This document shows, piece after piece, positions 1 to 8,923 of a stretch of DNA of 64,000 nucleotides (positions are counted from its first letter, which is position 1; every line of letters begins with the position of its first letter). Position numbers and translations under genes: made by a program. This DNA comes from Segatella copri (lineage in GTDB: Bacteria > Bacteroidota > Bacteroidia > Bacteroidales > Bacteroidaceae). The notes beneath the pieces were generated by a model. That model was given only the letters and a program-made list of their open reading frames with translations, had not been told where the DNA came from and ran no database searches. The stretch spans positions 744,001 to 808,000 of the forward strand of contig NZ_CP042464.1 of NCBI RefSeq assembly GCF_015074785.1. The letters are read 5' to 3'.

Positions 1-1451
1 TTCCGGGATGTCAGTTGAACACAGTTGAGAAGATTCAGGTGGCAAAGCAACTGGAGCAGTTGGGCGTGGATGTAATTGAGGCTGGATTTCCAATATCAAG
101 TCCGGGCGACTTCAATTCAGTGGTAGAAATCTCTAAGGCTGTAACCTGGCCTACTATTTGTGCACTTACCCGTGCCGTAGAAAAAGATATTGATTGTGCT
201 GCTGAGGCTTTGCAGTATGCCAAGCATAAGAGAATCCATACCGGTATCGGTACCAGCGACAGTCATATCAAGTATAAGTTCAATTCTACCCGCGAGGAAA
301 TCATCGAACGTGCTGTAGCTGCTGTCAAGTATGCTAAAAAGTATGTTGAGGACGTAGAGTTCTATGCTGAGGATGCAGGCCGTACTGATAATGAGTATCT
401 GGCTCGTGTCGTAGAGGCTGTTGTCAAGGCGGGTGCTACTGTAGTGAACATTCCTGATACTACAGGTTATTGTCTGCCTGATGAATATGGTGACAAAATC
501 AAGTATCTCATGGAGCATGTTGATGGCATTGACAAGGCACGCCTTTCTACCCACTGTCATAACGACCTCGGTATGGCTACTGCCAATACCCTGCAGGGTG
601 TTTTGAATGGTGCACGCCAGGTTGAGGTTACCATCAATGGTATCGGTGAGCGTGCAGGTAATACTTCGCTCGAAGAGATTGCCATGATTCTGAAGTGTCA
701 CAAGCATATCAATATTGATACCAACATCAATACCACCAAGATTATTCCTACCTCACGCATGGTGAGCAGTCTGATGAATATGCCTGTTCAGCCAAACAAG
801 GCTATCGTGGGTCGCAATGCATTTGCTCATTCTTCTGGTATCCATCAGGATGGTGTCTTGAAGAATGTTCAGACTTACGAAATCATTGATCCTAAGGAAG
901 TGGGATTGGATGACAATGCTATCGTTCTGACAGCCCGTTCTGGTCGTGCTGCATTGAAGTATCGTCTCCATGTCAATGGTGTAGAGATTAATGATGAGGA
1001 GAAGCTCGACAAAATTTACAAGAAGTTCCTCCAACTGGCTGATAAGAAGAAGGAAGTTACCGATGAGGATGTTTTGATGCTTGCCGGTGCTGATTCTGCT
1101 GATAAGCATGGTGTTCAGCTCGACTGGTTGCAGGTTACTACAGGTAAGGGCGTGAAGAGCGTGGCAAGTATCGGTCTTGATATTGCAGGTCAGAAGTTTG
1201 AGGCTGCATCATCTGGTAACGGTCCGGTAGATGCTGCTATCAATGCTCTCAAGAAGGTCATCACCAAGGAGATGAACCTCAAGGAGTTCACCATCCAGGC
1301 TATCGATAAGGGCTCTGATGATGTGGGCAAGGTTCACATGCAGGTGGAATACGATGGTCATGTATATTATGGCTTCGGTGCAGATACCGACATCGTTACG
1401 GCTTCTGTTGAGGCTTACATTGATTGTATTAACAAGTTTAAGATTAGATAA
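1..1451 (+). CDS. leuA: 2-isopropylmalate synthase (5' end outside window)
   Basis: Catalyses condensation of acetyl-CoA with 2-oxoisovalerate, the first committed step of leucine synthesis. The window opens inside the gene: the reading frame is open from base 3 (P-G-C-Q-L-N), matching the usual start of the catalytic domain after the DTTLRDGEQ motif, so only some 15-20 residues are missing. The TTG at 15 is internal and not a start. Seen: HCHNDLG with the metal-binding HxH pair, NGIGERAGN, and a C-terminal LeuA regulatory dimer domain with [10 protein letters not shown]. It is first in the operon leuA-leuC-leuD-cimA-leuB; leuC begins 25 nt downstream. The C-terminal domain suggests leucine feedback inhibition, as in the family. 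Any leader or attenuator lies outside the window. Confidence 0.95.
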   Translation, partial: PGCQLNTVEKIQVAKQLEQLGVDVIEAGFPISSPGDFNSVVEISKAVTWPTICALTRAVEKDIDCAAEALQYAKHKRIHTGIGTSDSHIKYKFNSTREEIIERAVAAVKYAKKYVEDVEFYAEDAGRTDNEYLARVVEAVVKAGATVVNIPDTTGYCLPDEYGDKIKYLMEHVDGIDKARLSTHCHNDLGMATANTLQGVLNGARQVEVTINGIGERAGNTSLEEIAMILKCHKHINIDTNINTTKIIPTSRMVSSLMNMPVQPNKAIVGRNAFAHSSGIHQDGVLKNVQTYEIIDPKEVGLDDNAIVLTARSGRAALKYRLHVNGVEINDEEKLDKIYKKFLQLADKKKEVTDEDVLMLAGADSADKHGVQLDWLQVTTGKGVKSVASIGLDIAGQKFEAASSGNGPVDAAINALKKVITKEMNLKEFTIQAIDKGSDDVGKVHMQVEYDGHVYYGFGADTDIVTASVEAYIDCINKFKIR

Positions 1452-1476
1452 ACATATATATATAACAAGAGATATT

Positions 1477-2871
1477 ATGAATACATTATTCGACAAGATT
1501 TGGGACAAGCACGTTGTCCAGATTGTTCCGGACGGTCCTACACAGCTTTACATCGACCGTCTCTACTGTCACGAAGTAACATCACCTCAGGCATTCGCTG
1601 GTATGCGAGCACGCGGACTCAAGATGTTCCGTCCAGACCAGATTTTCTGTATGCCTGACCACAATACACCAACCCATGATCAGGATAAACCAATTGAGGA
1701 TCCTATCTCAAAGAAGCAGGTAGATACCTTGGCAAAGAACACCGCTGATTTTGGTGTTACTCACTTTGCCATGAACACAAAGGATAATGGTATCATCCAC
1801 GTAGTAGGTCCAGAGAAGGGTCTTTCTCTTCCTGGTATGACCATCGTCTGTGGCGACTCTCATACTTCTACCCATGGTGCCATGGGTGCCGTAGCTTTCG
1901 GTATCGGTACTTCTGAGGTGGAGATGGTGATGGCTTCACAATGTATTCTCCAGAGCAAGCCAAAGTCTATGCGTATCAGCATCAACGGTAAGCTCAGCAA
2001 GGGCGTTACTGCCAAGGACGTTGCTCTCTATCTGATGAGCCAGCTCACTACTTCAGGTGCTACCGGTTACTTCGTTGAGTACAGTGGCGATGTAGTGAAG
2101 GATATGTCTATGGAAGGTCGTCTTACCCTCTGTAACCTCTCTATCGAGATGGGTGCCCGTGGTGGTTTTGTAGCTCCTGATGAGACAACATTCGAGTACA
2201 TCAAGGGTCGTGAATATGCACCTAAGGGTGAAGAGTGGGACAAGGCTGTGGCTTACTGGAAGACCTTGAAGAGTGGCGATGATGCAGTCTTCGACAAGGA
2301 GTTGACTTTCGACGCCAAGGATATCGAACCACGTATCACCTATGGTACCAACCCAGGTATGGGTATCGGCATTACCGAGAATATCCCAACTCTCGATGAG
2401 ATTCCTGAGGAAGAGCAGGCTGGTTTCAAGAAGAGCCTCAACTACATGGGTTTCCAGCCAGGCGAGAAACTCGAGGGTCATCCTATCGATTATGTATTCT
2501 TGGGCGCATGTACCAATGGTCGTATTGAAGACTTCCGTGCTTTCGCTTCTCTTGTTAAAGGAAAGAAGAAGGCAGATGGTGTAACTGCTTGGCTTGTACC
2601 AGGTTCATGGTTGGTTGATAAACAAATACGTGAAGAGGGAATAGATAAGATTGTTGAGGCTGCCGGCTTCGAAATCCGTCAGCCTGGATGCTCTGCCTGC
2701 CTGGCAATGAACGATGATAAGATTCCGGCAGGCAAGTACTCTGTAAGTACATCCAACCGTAACTTCGAGGGTCGTCAGGGACCAGGTTCCCGCACCATCC
2801 TTGCCAGCCCATACGTAGCAGCAGCTGCCGCTATCACTGGTAAGATTACCGACCCAAGAGAGTTTATGTAA
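1477..2871 (+). CDS. leuC: 3-isopropylmalate dehydratase large subunit
   Basis: Large subunit of isopropylmalate isomerase, which moves the hydroxyl of 2-isopropylmalate to give 3-isopropylmalate. The 464 residues match the family length (about 466). Iron-sulfur ligands are visible as GACTNGR and GCSACLAMN, and [11 protein letters not shown] is the aconitase-type active-site stretch. The start is ATG 1477 ([14 protein letters not shown]), where family members begin; an earlier in-frame start would overlap leuA. The aconitase pair LeuC/LeuD may also process citramalate made by the cimA product in the same operon, as is known where the citramalate route operates. Confidence 0.97.
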   Translation: MNTLFDKIWDKHVVQIVPDGPTQLYIDRLYCHEVTSPQAFAGMRARGLKMFRPDQIFCMPDHNTPTHDQDKPIEDPISKKQVDTLAKNTADFGVTHFAMNTKDNGIIHVVGPEKGLSLPGMTIVCGDSHTSTHGAMGAVAFGIGTSEVEMVMASQCILQSKPKSMRISINGKLSKGVTAKDVALYLMSQLTTSGATGYFVEYSGDVVKDMSMEGRLTLCNLSIEMGARGGFVAPDETTFEYIKGREYAPKGEEWDKAVAYWKTLKSGDDAVFDKELTFDAKDIEPRITYGTNPGMGIGITENIPTLDEIPEEEQAGFKKSLNYMGFQPGEKLEGHPIDYVFLGACTNGRIEDFRAFASLVKGKKKADGVTAWLVPGSWLVDKQIREEGIDKIVEAAGFEIRQPGCSACLAMNDDKIPAGKYSVSTSNRNFEGRQGPGSRTILASPYVAAAAAITGKITDPREFM

Positions 2872-2904
2872 TGTTAAGTGTTCAATGTTAAATGTTAAAT
2901 TGAA

Positions 2905-3495
2905 ATGAAACAGAAATTCAATGTAATTACATCAAGCTGCATTCCTCTTCCTTTGGAGAATGTAGATACAGACCAGATCATCCCAGCCCGTTTCCTCAAG
3001 GCTATCGATAAAGAGGGTATGGGCGACAACCTCTTCCGCGACTGGCGCTACAATGCCGACGGAACTCCAAAGCCAGACTTCGTGATGAACGACCCTTCTT
3101 ACAGTGGCGTCATCCTCGTAGCTGGCAAGAACTTCGGCTCCGGTTCTTCCCGTGAGCACGCTGCCTGGGCTATCGCAGGTGCAGGCTTCCGTGTAGTCAT
3201 CAGCTCTTTCTTTGCTGATATCCACAAGAACAACGAGTTGAACAACCTCGTATTGCCAGTAGTAGTAAGCGAGGAATTCCTGAAGGAACTCTTCGAGAGC
3301 ATCGACAAGGATCACAAGACAGAGGTGAAGGTAGATCTTCCTAACCAGACCGTGACCAATCTTGCTACTGGAAAGAGCGAGCACTTCGAAATCAACGGCT
3401 ACAAGAAACACTGTTTGGAGAATGGTTTGGACGATGTAGACTTCCTCGTTCAGAACCGCGACAAGGTTGAGGCTTGGGAAGCTAAAAACAAGTAA
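2905..3495 (+). CDS. leuD: 3-isopropylmalate dehydratase small subunit
   Basis: Small swivel-domain subunit that partners LeuC. The protein has 196 residues and carries the family motif GKNFGSGSSREHA and the N-terminal pattern PLENVDTDQIIPARFL. It starts 33 nt after leuC; the spacer holds a low-complexity direct repeat (TGTTAA units at 2873-2898). The next gene, cimA, begins 2 nt after the stop, so the two are very probably co-translated. Confidence 0.97.
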   Translation: MKQKFNVITSSCIPLPLENVDTDQIIPARFLKAIDKEGMGDNLFRDWRYNADGTPKPDFVMNDPSYSGVILVAGKNFGSGSSREHAAWAIAGAGFRVVISSFFADIHKNNELNNLVLPVVVSEEFLKELFESIDKDHKTEVKVDLPNQTVTNLATGKSEHFEINGYKKHCLENGLDDVDFLVQNRDKVEAWEAKNK

Positions 3496-3497
3496 TT

Positions 3498-5096
3498 ATG
3501 AACGTTAACGCAAAGAGAGATAATTCCCGTATCAAGGAGATTGAGATCATGGACTGCACGCTGCGCGACGGCGAGCAGACCAATGGTGTCAGTTTCCTTC
3601 CTCACGAGAAGTTGATGATAGCAAGAATGCTGTTGCACGACATCAATGTAGATCGCATTGAGGTGGCTTCAGCGCGTGTGTCGGAAGGCGAAAAGGATGC
3701 TGTCGCTCGCATTTGCCGTTATGCCAAGACCATTGGTAAGCTGGATTCCGTTGAGGTATTGGGATTCGTGGATAACAACAAGAGTGTGGATTGGATTGCC
3801 GAATGCGGCGGTCATGTCATCAACCTTTTGGCGAAGGGCAGCTACAAGCATTGCACCCAGCAGCTCAAGATGTCGCCTGAGGAGCATCTCGCTCATATCA
3901 AGCAGACCATCGACTATGCCCTGAGCAAGGATTTCACTGTAAATCTCTATCTGGAGGACTGGTCGAGCGGTATGCGCGACAGTCGTGACTATCTTTTCAC
4001 GATGATGGACGAGCTGGTGAAGTTGCCTATCAAGCGCTTCCTGCTTCCTGATACTTTGGGTATCCTGAACCCATTGCAGTGTGTGGAGTACATGCGCCAG
4101 ATGGTTCGCCGTTATCCGAACTCTCACTTCGACTTCCATGCCCACAACGACTACGATTTGGCGGTGAGCAACTCGCTGGCTGCCGTATTAAGCGGCGCCA
4201 AGGGTCTTCACGTTACCGTGAATGGTTTGGGCGAACGCTGTGGCAATGCACCATTGGCAAGTGTTCAGGTGATTCTGAAGGATATGTTCGAGGCAAAGAC
4301 CAATATCAAGGAAGACCGTCTGAACGATATTTCCCGATTGGTTGAAGGTTACAGCGGCATTGCCGTGGCTCCGAATACACCGGTAGTAGGAGACAATGTC
4401 TTCACCCAGGTGGCTGGTGTGCATGCCGATGGTGACAACAAGGACAAGCTTTATTGCAACAACCTGGTACCTGAGCGTTTCGGCAGACATCGTGAGTATG
4501 CGTTAGGTAAGAACTCTGGCAAGGCGAATATCGTGCAGAACCTCAATGAACTGGGATTGGAACTTACGCCTGAGCAGACCAAGGCTGTGACCAAGCGAAT
4601 CACCGAACTCGGCGACCGCAAGGAGCTGGTAACCCAGGACGACCTGCCATACATCGTGAGTGATGTATTGAAGCATGGAGCTCCAGAGGATAAGGTGAAA
4701 CTGGTAAGTTACATGGTATCAACCTCATACGGTTTGAAGCCTATCGCCAGTGTAAAGGTAGAAATCGATGGCAAGGAGTATGAAGACCGTAGCTCCGGTG
4801 ATGGTCAGTATGATGCTTTCGTGAAAGCCCTCCGCAACATCTACAAGGTGAAGCTCGGCAAGACCTTCCCTAAGCTCGACAACTATCAGGTAACCATCCC
4901 ACCTGGTGGCCGTACCGATGCCCTCGTTCAGACTGTCATCACCTGGCGTGAAGGTGATCGTATCTGGCGCACCCGAGGCTTGGATGCCGACCAGACAGAA
5001 GCTGCTATCAAGGCAACGCTGAAAATGATTAATATGTACGAGGCAGATAAGAGCGATGATCAGGCTGTTTCGCCTCGAAATCTGGATATGGAATAA
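3498..5096 (+). CDS. cimA: citramalate synthase, CimA type
   Basis: A second HMG-lyase-like synthase beside LeuA, 532 residues. It has MDCTLRDGEQ near the N terminus, DFHAHNDYDL (HxH metal pair), NGLGERCGNAPL and a C-terminal LeuA-type regulatory domain with RSSGDGQYDA. Compared from memory, the stretches VFTQVAGVHADGDNKD, PPGGRTDALV and LDADQTEAA track the Leptospira citramalate synthase much better than LeuA itself. The enzyme condenses acetyl-CoA with pyruvate to (R)-citramalate, giving 2-oxobutyrate for isoleucine without threonine. Its place between leuD and leuB supports this, since LeuCD and LeuB can process citramalate. A generic '2-isopropylmalate synthase' label is the alternative; substrate preference is inferred, not shown. 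Confidence 0.85.
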   Translation: MNVNAKRDNSRIKEIEIMDCTLRDGEQTNGVSFLPHEKLMIARMLLHDINVDRIEVASARVSEGEKDAVARICRYAKTIGKLDSVEVLGFVDNNKSVDWIAECGGHVINLLAKGSYKHCTQQLKMSPEEHLAHIKQTIDYALSKDFTVNLYLEDWSSGMRDSRDYLFTMMDELVKLPIKRFLLPDTLGILNPLQCVEYMRQMVRRYPNSHFDFHAHNDYDLAVSNSLAAVLSGAKGLHVTVNGLGERCGNAPLASVQVILKDMFEAKTNIKEDRLNDISRLVEGYSGIAVAPNTPVVGDNVFTQVAGVHADGDNKDKLYCNNLVPERFGRHREYALGKNSGKANIVQNLNELGLELTPEQTKAVTKRITELGDRKELVTQDDLPYIVSDVLKHGAPEDKVKLVSYMVSTSYGLKPIASVKVEIDGKEYEDRSSGDGQYDAFVKALRNIYKVKLGKTFPKLDNYQVTIPPGGRTDALVQTVITWREGDRIWRTRGLDADQTEAAIKATLKMINMYEADKSDDQAVSPRNLDME

Positions 5097-5196
5097 TATC
5101 TCCGAAGATTACGAAATTATCTCCGAAGGTTACGAAAATATCTCCGAAGGTTATGAAAATATCTCCGAAGGTTACGAAAACATCTCCGAAGGTTTC
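5095..5196 (+). repeat. 21-bp tandem repeat array, about five copies
   Basis: Copies begin at 5095, 5116, 5137, 5158 and 5179 (the last is 18 nt). The unit runs AAtATCTCCGAAGgTTAcGAA with one or two changes per copy. The first copy overlaps the cimA stop codon. A 62-residue open frame crosses it (repeated ISEGYEN heptad) because 21 is a multiple of three, but it begins inside cimA and has no other sign of being a gene. Confidence 0.95.
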
Positions 5197-5209
5197 TATT
5201 CAGCAGCAC

Positions 5210-5299
5210 GCCCTGAAGGGGCAGAAGCTCCTAGCCCAGGGTAATACCCTGGGTATAGGGTAGCATTTAGCAATGCGCCCTGTAAGGGCAAAAGCTTTA
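5210..5299 (+). repeat. dispersed palindromic repeat between cimA and leuB
   Basis: Three parts: a 28-nt block at 5210-5237 (GCCCTGAAGGGGCAG...TAGCCC), a perfect 19-nt palindrome at 5235-5253 (CCCAGGGTA-A-TACCCTGGG), and a related block at 5277-5298 (GCCCTGTAAGGGCAAAAGC). The first block recurs inverted at 6473-6500 with 26 of 28 bases matching. The CCCAGGG/CCCTGGG core recurs at 28302-28320. This is a dispersed intergenic element; a role in mRNA processing or termination inside the operon is possible. Confidence 0.8.
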
Positions 5300-5336
5300 A
5301 TCATTCAAAAAATAAACAATTAAAAAATCAAATAAG

Positions 5337-6398
5337 ATGAAATTAAACATTGCAGTTCTCGCCGGTGATGGTATCGGACCAGAGATTATGAAGCAGGGCG
5401 TAGCAGTTATGCAGGCCATTGCAGAGAAGTTCAACCACGAGTTTACTTACAACGAGGCTATCTGCGGCGCTCACGCTATCGACGAGGTAGGTAATCCATT
5501 CCCAGAGGAGACCTTCAAGACTTGTATGGATGCTGATGCTGTACTCTTCGCAGCCGTTGGTGACCCACGTTTCGACAACAACCCTACAGCCAAGGTTCGT
5601 CCTGAGCAGGGCTTGCTCGCTATGCGTAAGAAGTTGGGTCTCTTCGCCAATGTTCGCCCAGTAGCCACATTCGATTGCCTGCTCCACAAGTCACCATTGA
5701 AGGATGAACTTCTGAAAGGTGCTGACTTCGTAGTTATCCGCGAGTTGACTGGCGGTATGTACTTCGGTGAGAAGTATCAGGATAACGATAAGGCATACGA
5801 TACTGATATCTATACCCGTCCTGAGATTGAGCGCATCCTGAAGGTAGCTTTCGAGTTTGCCATGAAGCGCAACAAGCACCTGACAGTAGTAGATAAGGCA
5901 AACGTATTGGCATCTTCTCGTCTCTGGCGTCAGATTGCCAAGGAGATGGAGCCACAGTATCCTGAGGTAAACACCGATTATATGTTCATCGACAACGCTT
6001 CTATGCGCGTATTGACTGAGCCTACATTCTTCGATGTTATCGTTACAGAGAATACCTTCGGTGATATCCTGACCGATGAGACTTCTTGCATTACCGGTTC
6101 TATGGGCTTGCAGCCATCCAGCTCTCTCGGTGAGCACACACCATTGTTCGAGCCTGTTCATGGTTCATGGCCACAGGCAGCTGGCAAGAACTTGGCTAAC
6201 CCAGTAGCTCAGATTCTTTCTGCAGCCATGTTGTTGGAGCACTTCGGCTTGAACGAGGAGGGTGCCTTGATCCGCAAGGCAGTAGATGCTTCTCTCGATG
6301 CCAATGTCCGCACACCTGAAATTCAGGTAGAGGGTGGTGCTCACTATGGCACAACTGAGGTTGGCGCATGGATCGTTAACTGGATTAAGAATGCTTAA
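5337..6398 (+). CDS. leuB: 3-isopropylmalate dehydrogenase
   Basis: NAD-dependent oxidative decarboxylation of 3-isopropylmalate to 2-oxoisocaproate, the third leucine-specific step; it may also act on methylmalate from the citramalate route. The 353 residues fit the family. Seen: [12 protein letters not shown] at the N terminus, [10 protein letters not shown] in the substrate-binding region, [17 protein letters not shown] with metal-binding aspartates, and EPVHGSWP near the NAD site. It lies 240 nt after cimA, an unusually long gap for this operon, filled by two repeat elements, and is followed by an inverted-repeat terminator at 6431-6533. Confidence 0.97.
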   Translation: MKLNIAVLAGDGIGPEIMKQGVAVMQAIAEKFNHEFTYNEAICGAHAIDEVGNPFPEETFKTCMDADAVLFAAVGDPRFDNNPTAKVRPEQGLLAMRKKLGLFANVRPVATFDCLLHKSPLKDELLKGADFVVIRELTGGMYFGEKYQDNDKAYDTDIYTRPEIERILKVAFEFAMKRNKHLTVVDKANVLASSRLWRQIAKEMEPQYPEVNTDYMFIDNASMRVLTEPTFFDVIVTENTFGDILTDETSCITGSMGLQPSSSLGEHTPLFEPVHGSWPQAAGKNLANPVAQILSAAMLLEHFGLNEEGALIRKAVDASLDANVRTPEIQVEGGAHYGTTEVGAWIVNWIKNA

Positions 6399-6430
6399 TC
6401 TGTAAATGGATTTTTCGGCGCTTGATGATA

Positions 6431-6533
6431 AAAGAGGGTGTGTCATAAGTTTAAACAATGGCAGCCGAAGACGGGCTAAGAGCTTCTGCCCTTTCAGGGC
6501 GTATGGGAAGTGGCTTATGACACACCTTCTTTT
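6431..6533 (+). terminator. inverted-repeat terminator of the leu operon with nested repeat
   Basis: Arms 6431-6450 and about 6513-6533 (AGAGGGTGTGTCATAAG against CTTATGACACACCTTCT) pair over about 19 bases with one mismatch, and the right arm runs into TTCTTTTC. Nested inside is the inverted copy (6473-6500) of the repeat found at 5210-5237. It may be a simple terminator or the ends of a small palindromic mobile element; both fit. Confidence 0.65.
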
Positions 6534-6603
6534 CTTGTTGATTGTCCTGTCTTTCTGAAATTTAGTTCTTTTTGTAAACTCAAATAAGTTTTATAGTTTT
6601 TTA

Positions 6604-6635
6604 TTTGGCAGTTTGCAAAAGTCTTCTTAACTTTG
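6604..6635 (+). promoter_or_regulatory. Bacteroidales promoter for the TPR gene
   Basis: TTTG at 6604-6607, 20-nt spacer, TAACTTTG at 6628-6635. The expected transcription start falls at about 6639-6640, on the ATG itself, so the mRNA would be leaderless or nearly so. Confidence 0.75.
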
Positions 6636-6639
6636 CACC

Positions 6640-7353
6640 ATGAAAAGTTTTTATACATTATTATTGGCATCGATGGTTTCTTTATCTGTATCTGCGCAGA
6701 ACGTAGATGCCGACAAGGCACGTGCTGCTCAGAATAAAGCCTTGCGCGATTCACTCTCCAAGGCTACAGAAGTGCTTGCATATCATCCCGACAGTATCGA
6801 TCTGCGACTGAAAAAGGCTGCTTGGAATATCCAGTTGGAGCAGTGGCAATATGCCAAGGATGATCTTGATAAGGTACTCTTTCTGAACAATACCAATATC
6901 GCCGGTTTGTTCTATCGTGCCTTTGTCAATGAGAAGTTGCTCCGTTATAACTTTGCACGTCTCGATTATCAGAATCTTCTGGTACTTGTTCCTGGCAACT
7001 TCCAGGCGCAACTCGGTCTGGCATTGCTCAATGAGAAAGATAAGCATTATACCGAGGCTTACGATGGCATTAACAGTCTGATAGAGCAATACCCTGACAG
7101 TGCGATGGCTTATGCTGCAAGAGGTGGCATGGAGAAGGAGAGGGGTATGCTTGAGCTGGCAGAGTTTGATTACGCCAAGGCGATGGAGTTGGATGCCGGT
7201 AATGAGGATTTTGCTTTCAATCATGTAGACATCCTGATTCTGCTTGGAAGAAAGGATGAAGCCTATCGTGATTTGAAGAAACTGCTCGATGCCGGTTGTC
7301 AGCCAGGCAGGTTGCAAGGTTTCTATGCAAGGTTGAAAAAGAAGAAAAAGTAG
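6640..7353 (+). CDS. secreted tetratricopeptide-repeat protein
   Basis: A 237-residue protein with an N-terminal signal peptide (MKSFYTLLLASMVSLSVSAQ, cleavage after SAQ likely) followed by helical repeats of the TPR type: LEQWQYAKDDLDKVL, NFARLDYQNLLVLVPG, LAEFDYAKAMELD. It is probably periplasmic and works by binding other proteins; no catalytic motif is seen. The start is fixed by the signal peptide and by the promoter ending at the ATG. A phosphoesterase lipoprotein gene follows 48 nt later and may be co-transcribed. The molecular role is unknown. Confidence 0.85.
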   Translation: MKSFYTLLLASMVSLSVSAQNVDADKARAAQNKALRDSLSKATEVLAYHPDSIDLRLKKAAWNIQLEQWQYAKDDLDKVLFLNNTNIAGLFYRAFVNEKLLRYNFARLDYQNLLVLVPGNFQAQLGLALLNEKDKHYTEAYDGINSLIEQYPDSAMAYAARGGMEKERGMLELAEFDYAKAMELDAGNEDFAFNHVDILILLGRKDEAYRDLKKLLDAGCQPGRLQGFYARLKKKKK

Positions 7354-7401
7354 TATTTAAGAGTTATAAAAAAAGAGTTTTTAAAGATAAATAAGACAAG
7401 A

Positions 7402-8217
7402 ATGCATAAAATTATTCCCTATATCCTGGCAGCCTGTTGCCTCTGTATGGTGGCATCCTGCGATACCGTCTTCGATGTTCATCCGTATGATGTGCAAATC
7501 GACGGCGATAGAAATCTGAATGTTACCAATATTCAGAAGATTGAGGCTGCAGTAAAGTCGAAAGATACAATCCGTTTTGCTATGATCAGCGATTCACACC
7601 AGTGGTTGGATGATTTGAAGAGTGAGGTTAATGATATCAATCGCCGCAGTGATTCCCTCGATTTCGTGATTCATTGTGGAGACCTTACCGACTTTGGTGC
7701 TACCCGTGAGTTTCAGTGGACCCGTGACCATCTTCAGAAGTTGAAGATACCTTTCGTGGCTCTGCTGGGTAATCATGACTGTTTGGGAACAGGTAACCAG
7801 GCTTATGAGAAAATCTTTGGTAATCCGGATTTCAGTTTCATCGCCGGTAAGGTAAAGTTTGTCTGTCTCAATACCAATGCCATAGAGTTTGACTATTCCC
7901 GCCCTGTACCTAATTTCGATTTCATGGAAGAGCAGGTTAAGGCAGATGCAGATGACTTTTCGCGTACCATTGTCTGTATGCATGCTGCCCCTTATTCAGA
8001 GCAGTTTAATAATAATGTGGCTAAGGTCTTCAATTTTTATACGCATCAGTTCCCAGGTTTGATGTGCTGCCTTTACGGTCATGGTCATCATACCGAGCAA
8101 AATGACATTTATGGCGATGGCATCATCTATTATCAGGTGGCCAATGCCGCTAAGCATCAATACTATATATTCACCATTACTCCAAAAGGTTATCGTTATG
8201 AAATTATTGAGTTTTAA
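7402..8217 (+). CDS. lipoprotein calcineurin-like metallophosphoesterase
   Basis: A 271-residue protein with a lipoprotein signal ending in the lipobox VASC (Cys about residue 20). The metallophosphoesterase motifs appear in order: ISDSHQW (DxH), HCGDLTD (GDxxD), LLGNHDC (GNHD), CMHAAPY (H) and YGHGHH (GHxH). It is therefore a two-metal phosphatase, phosphodiesterase or nuclease on the periplasmic side or outer membrane; the substrate cannot be told. Its 3' end overlaps the start of the next gene by 20 nt, pointing to translational coupling. Confidence 0.9.
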   Translation: MHKIIPYILAACCLCMVASCDTVFDVHPYDVQIDGDRNLNVTNIQKIEAAVKSKDTIRFAMISDSHQWLDDLKSEVNDINRRSDSLDFVIHCGDLTDFGATREFQWTRDHLQKLKIPFVALLGNHDCLGTGNQAYEKIFGNPDFSFIAGKVKFVCLNTNAIEFDYSRPVPNFDFMEEQVKADADDFSRTIVCMHAAPYSEQFNNNVAKVFNFYTHQFPGLMCCLYGHGHHTEQNDIYGDGIIYYQVANAAKHQYYIFTITPKGYRYEIIEF

Positions 8218-8923
8218 GCATATATTCATTCTGGGAGCTTTGCTTGCTGCAGGTTCTGTACAGGCTCATGCAGCCGATGGGGTTACCGGGAAAAGTGAGG
8301 AGTTGGAACTGACGGATAGTATCGTTCATGATACTCTGGTGTTGGCGGATGGCAAACTGACCCGATATGACCGCCGCGTCATGCGCTACCGTAAGCATTG
8401 GAATTTGCTGATACCTACTAGTGGTATCATTCAGACCTGTGGCAATATGGGTATCATTTCGCTGGGTATCGGATGGGAATATGGTAAGCGCCGCCAGTGG
8501 GAAACGCAGCTCTTGTTTGGCTACATCCCGAAGTTCAGTTCTGACGATGAGAAGTTAACCATGACGCTCAAGGAAAATTTCATTCCTTGGCGTCGCAATA
8601 TCGGTAAGGGCTGGTGGTTTGAACCGCTGGAGTGCAGCCTGTATTTCAATACGGTGTTCGGACATGATTTCTGGACAAAGCAGCCTACCAAGTATGAAAG
8701 CGGCTACTATCCGTTCTCTACCAGAGTCCGTCCTAATATCGCCTTGGGTGAACGTTTTAAGTATGATATTCCGCACAATAAACGTAAGCGTATCAAGAGT
8801 ATTACGTTCTTCTATGAGTTGGGTACAACGGATATCTACTTTATGCGTTTCTACCGTAACGGCAATGCCGGTTTCTGGGATGTCTTCGGCCTCTCTATCG
8901 GTGCCAAAGTGCAGTACCTTTAA
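8198..8923 (+). CDS. putative outer-membrane beta-barrel protein
   Basis: The start is taken at ATG 8198 (MKLLSFKHIFILGALLAAGS), because a clear signal peptide begins there and the in-frame extension upstream lies inside the phosphoesterase gene. The mature part (about 220 residues) is rich in alternating aromatic and polar stretches (IISLGIGWEYG, WETQLLFGYIP, SITFFYELGTTD) and ends SIGAKVQYL, with the aromatic/hydrophobic end common in outer-membrane barrels. No enzyme motif is visible. Possibly a conserved Bacteroidales barrel of unknown function. Its stop overlaps the stop of the convergent DegT gene (TTTAA at 8919-8923). Confidence 0.7.
   Translation: MKLLSFKHIFILGALLAAGSVQAHAADGVTGKSEELELTDSIVHDTLVLADGKLTRYDRRVMRYRKHWNLLIPTSGIIQTCGNMGIISLGIGWEYGKRRQWETQLLFGYIPKFSSDDEKLTMTLKENFIPWRRNIGKGWWFEPLECSLYFNTVFGHDFWTKQPTKYESGYYPFSTRVRPNIALGERFKYDIPHNKRKRIKSITFFYELGTTDIYFMRFYRNGNAGFWDVFGLSIGAKVQYL

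Noticed and set aside
5056-5244. 62-codon frame over the 21-bp repeats
   Set aside because: It begins inside cimA, consists of repeats in a length divisible by three, and runs into a palindromic element. No start signal or family.
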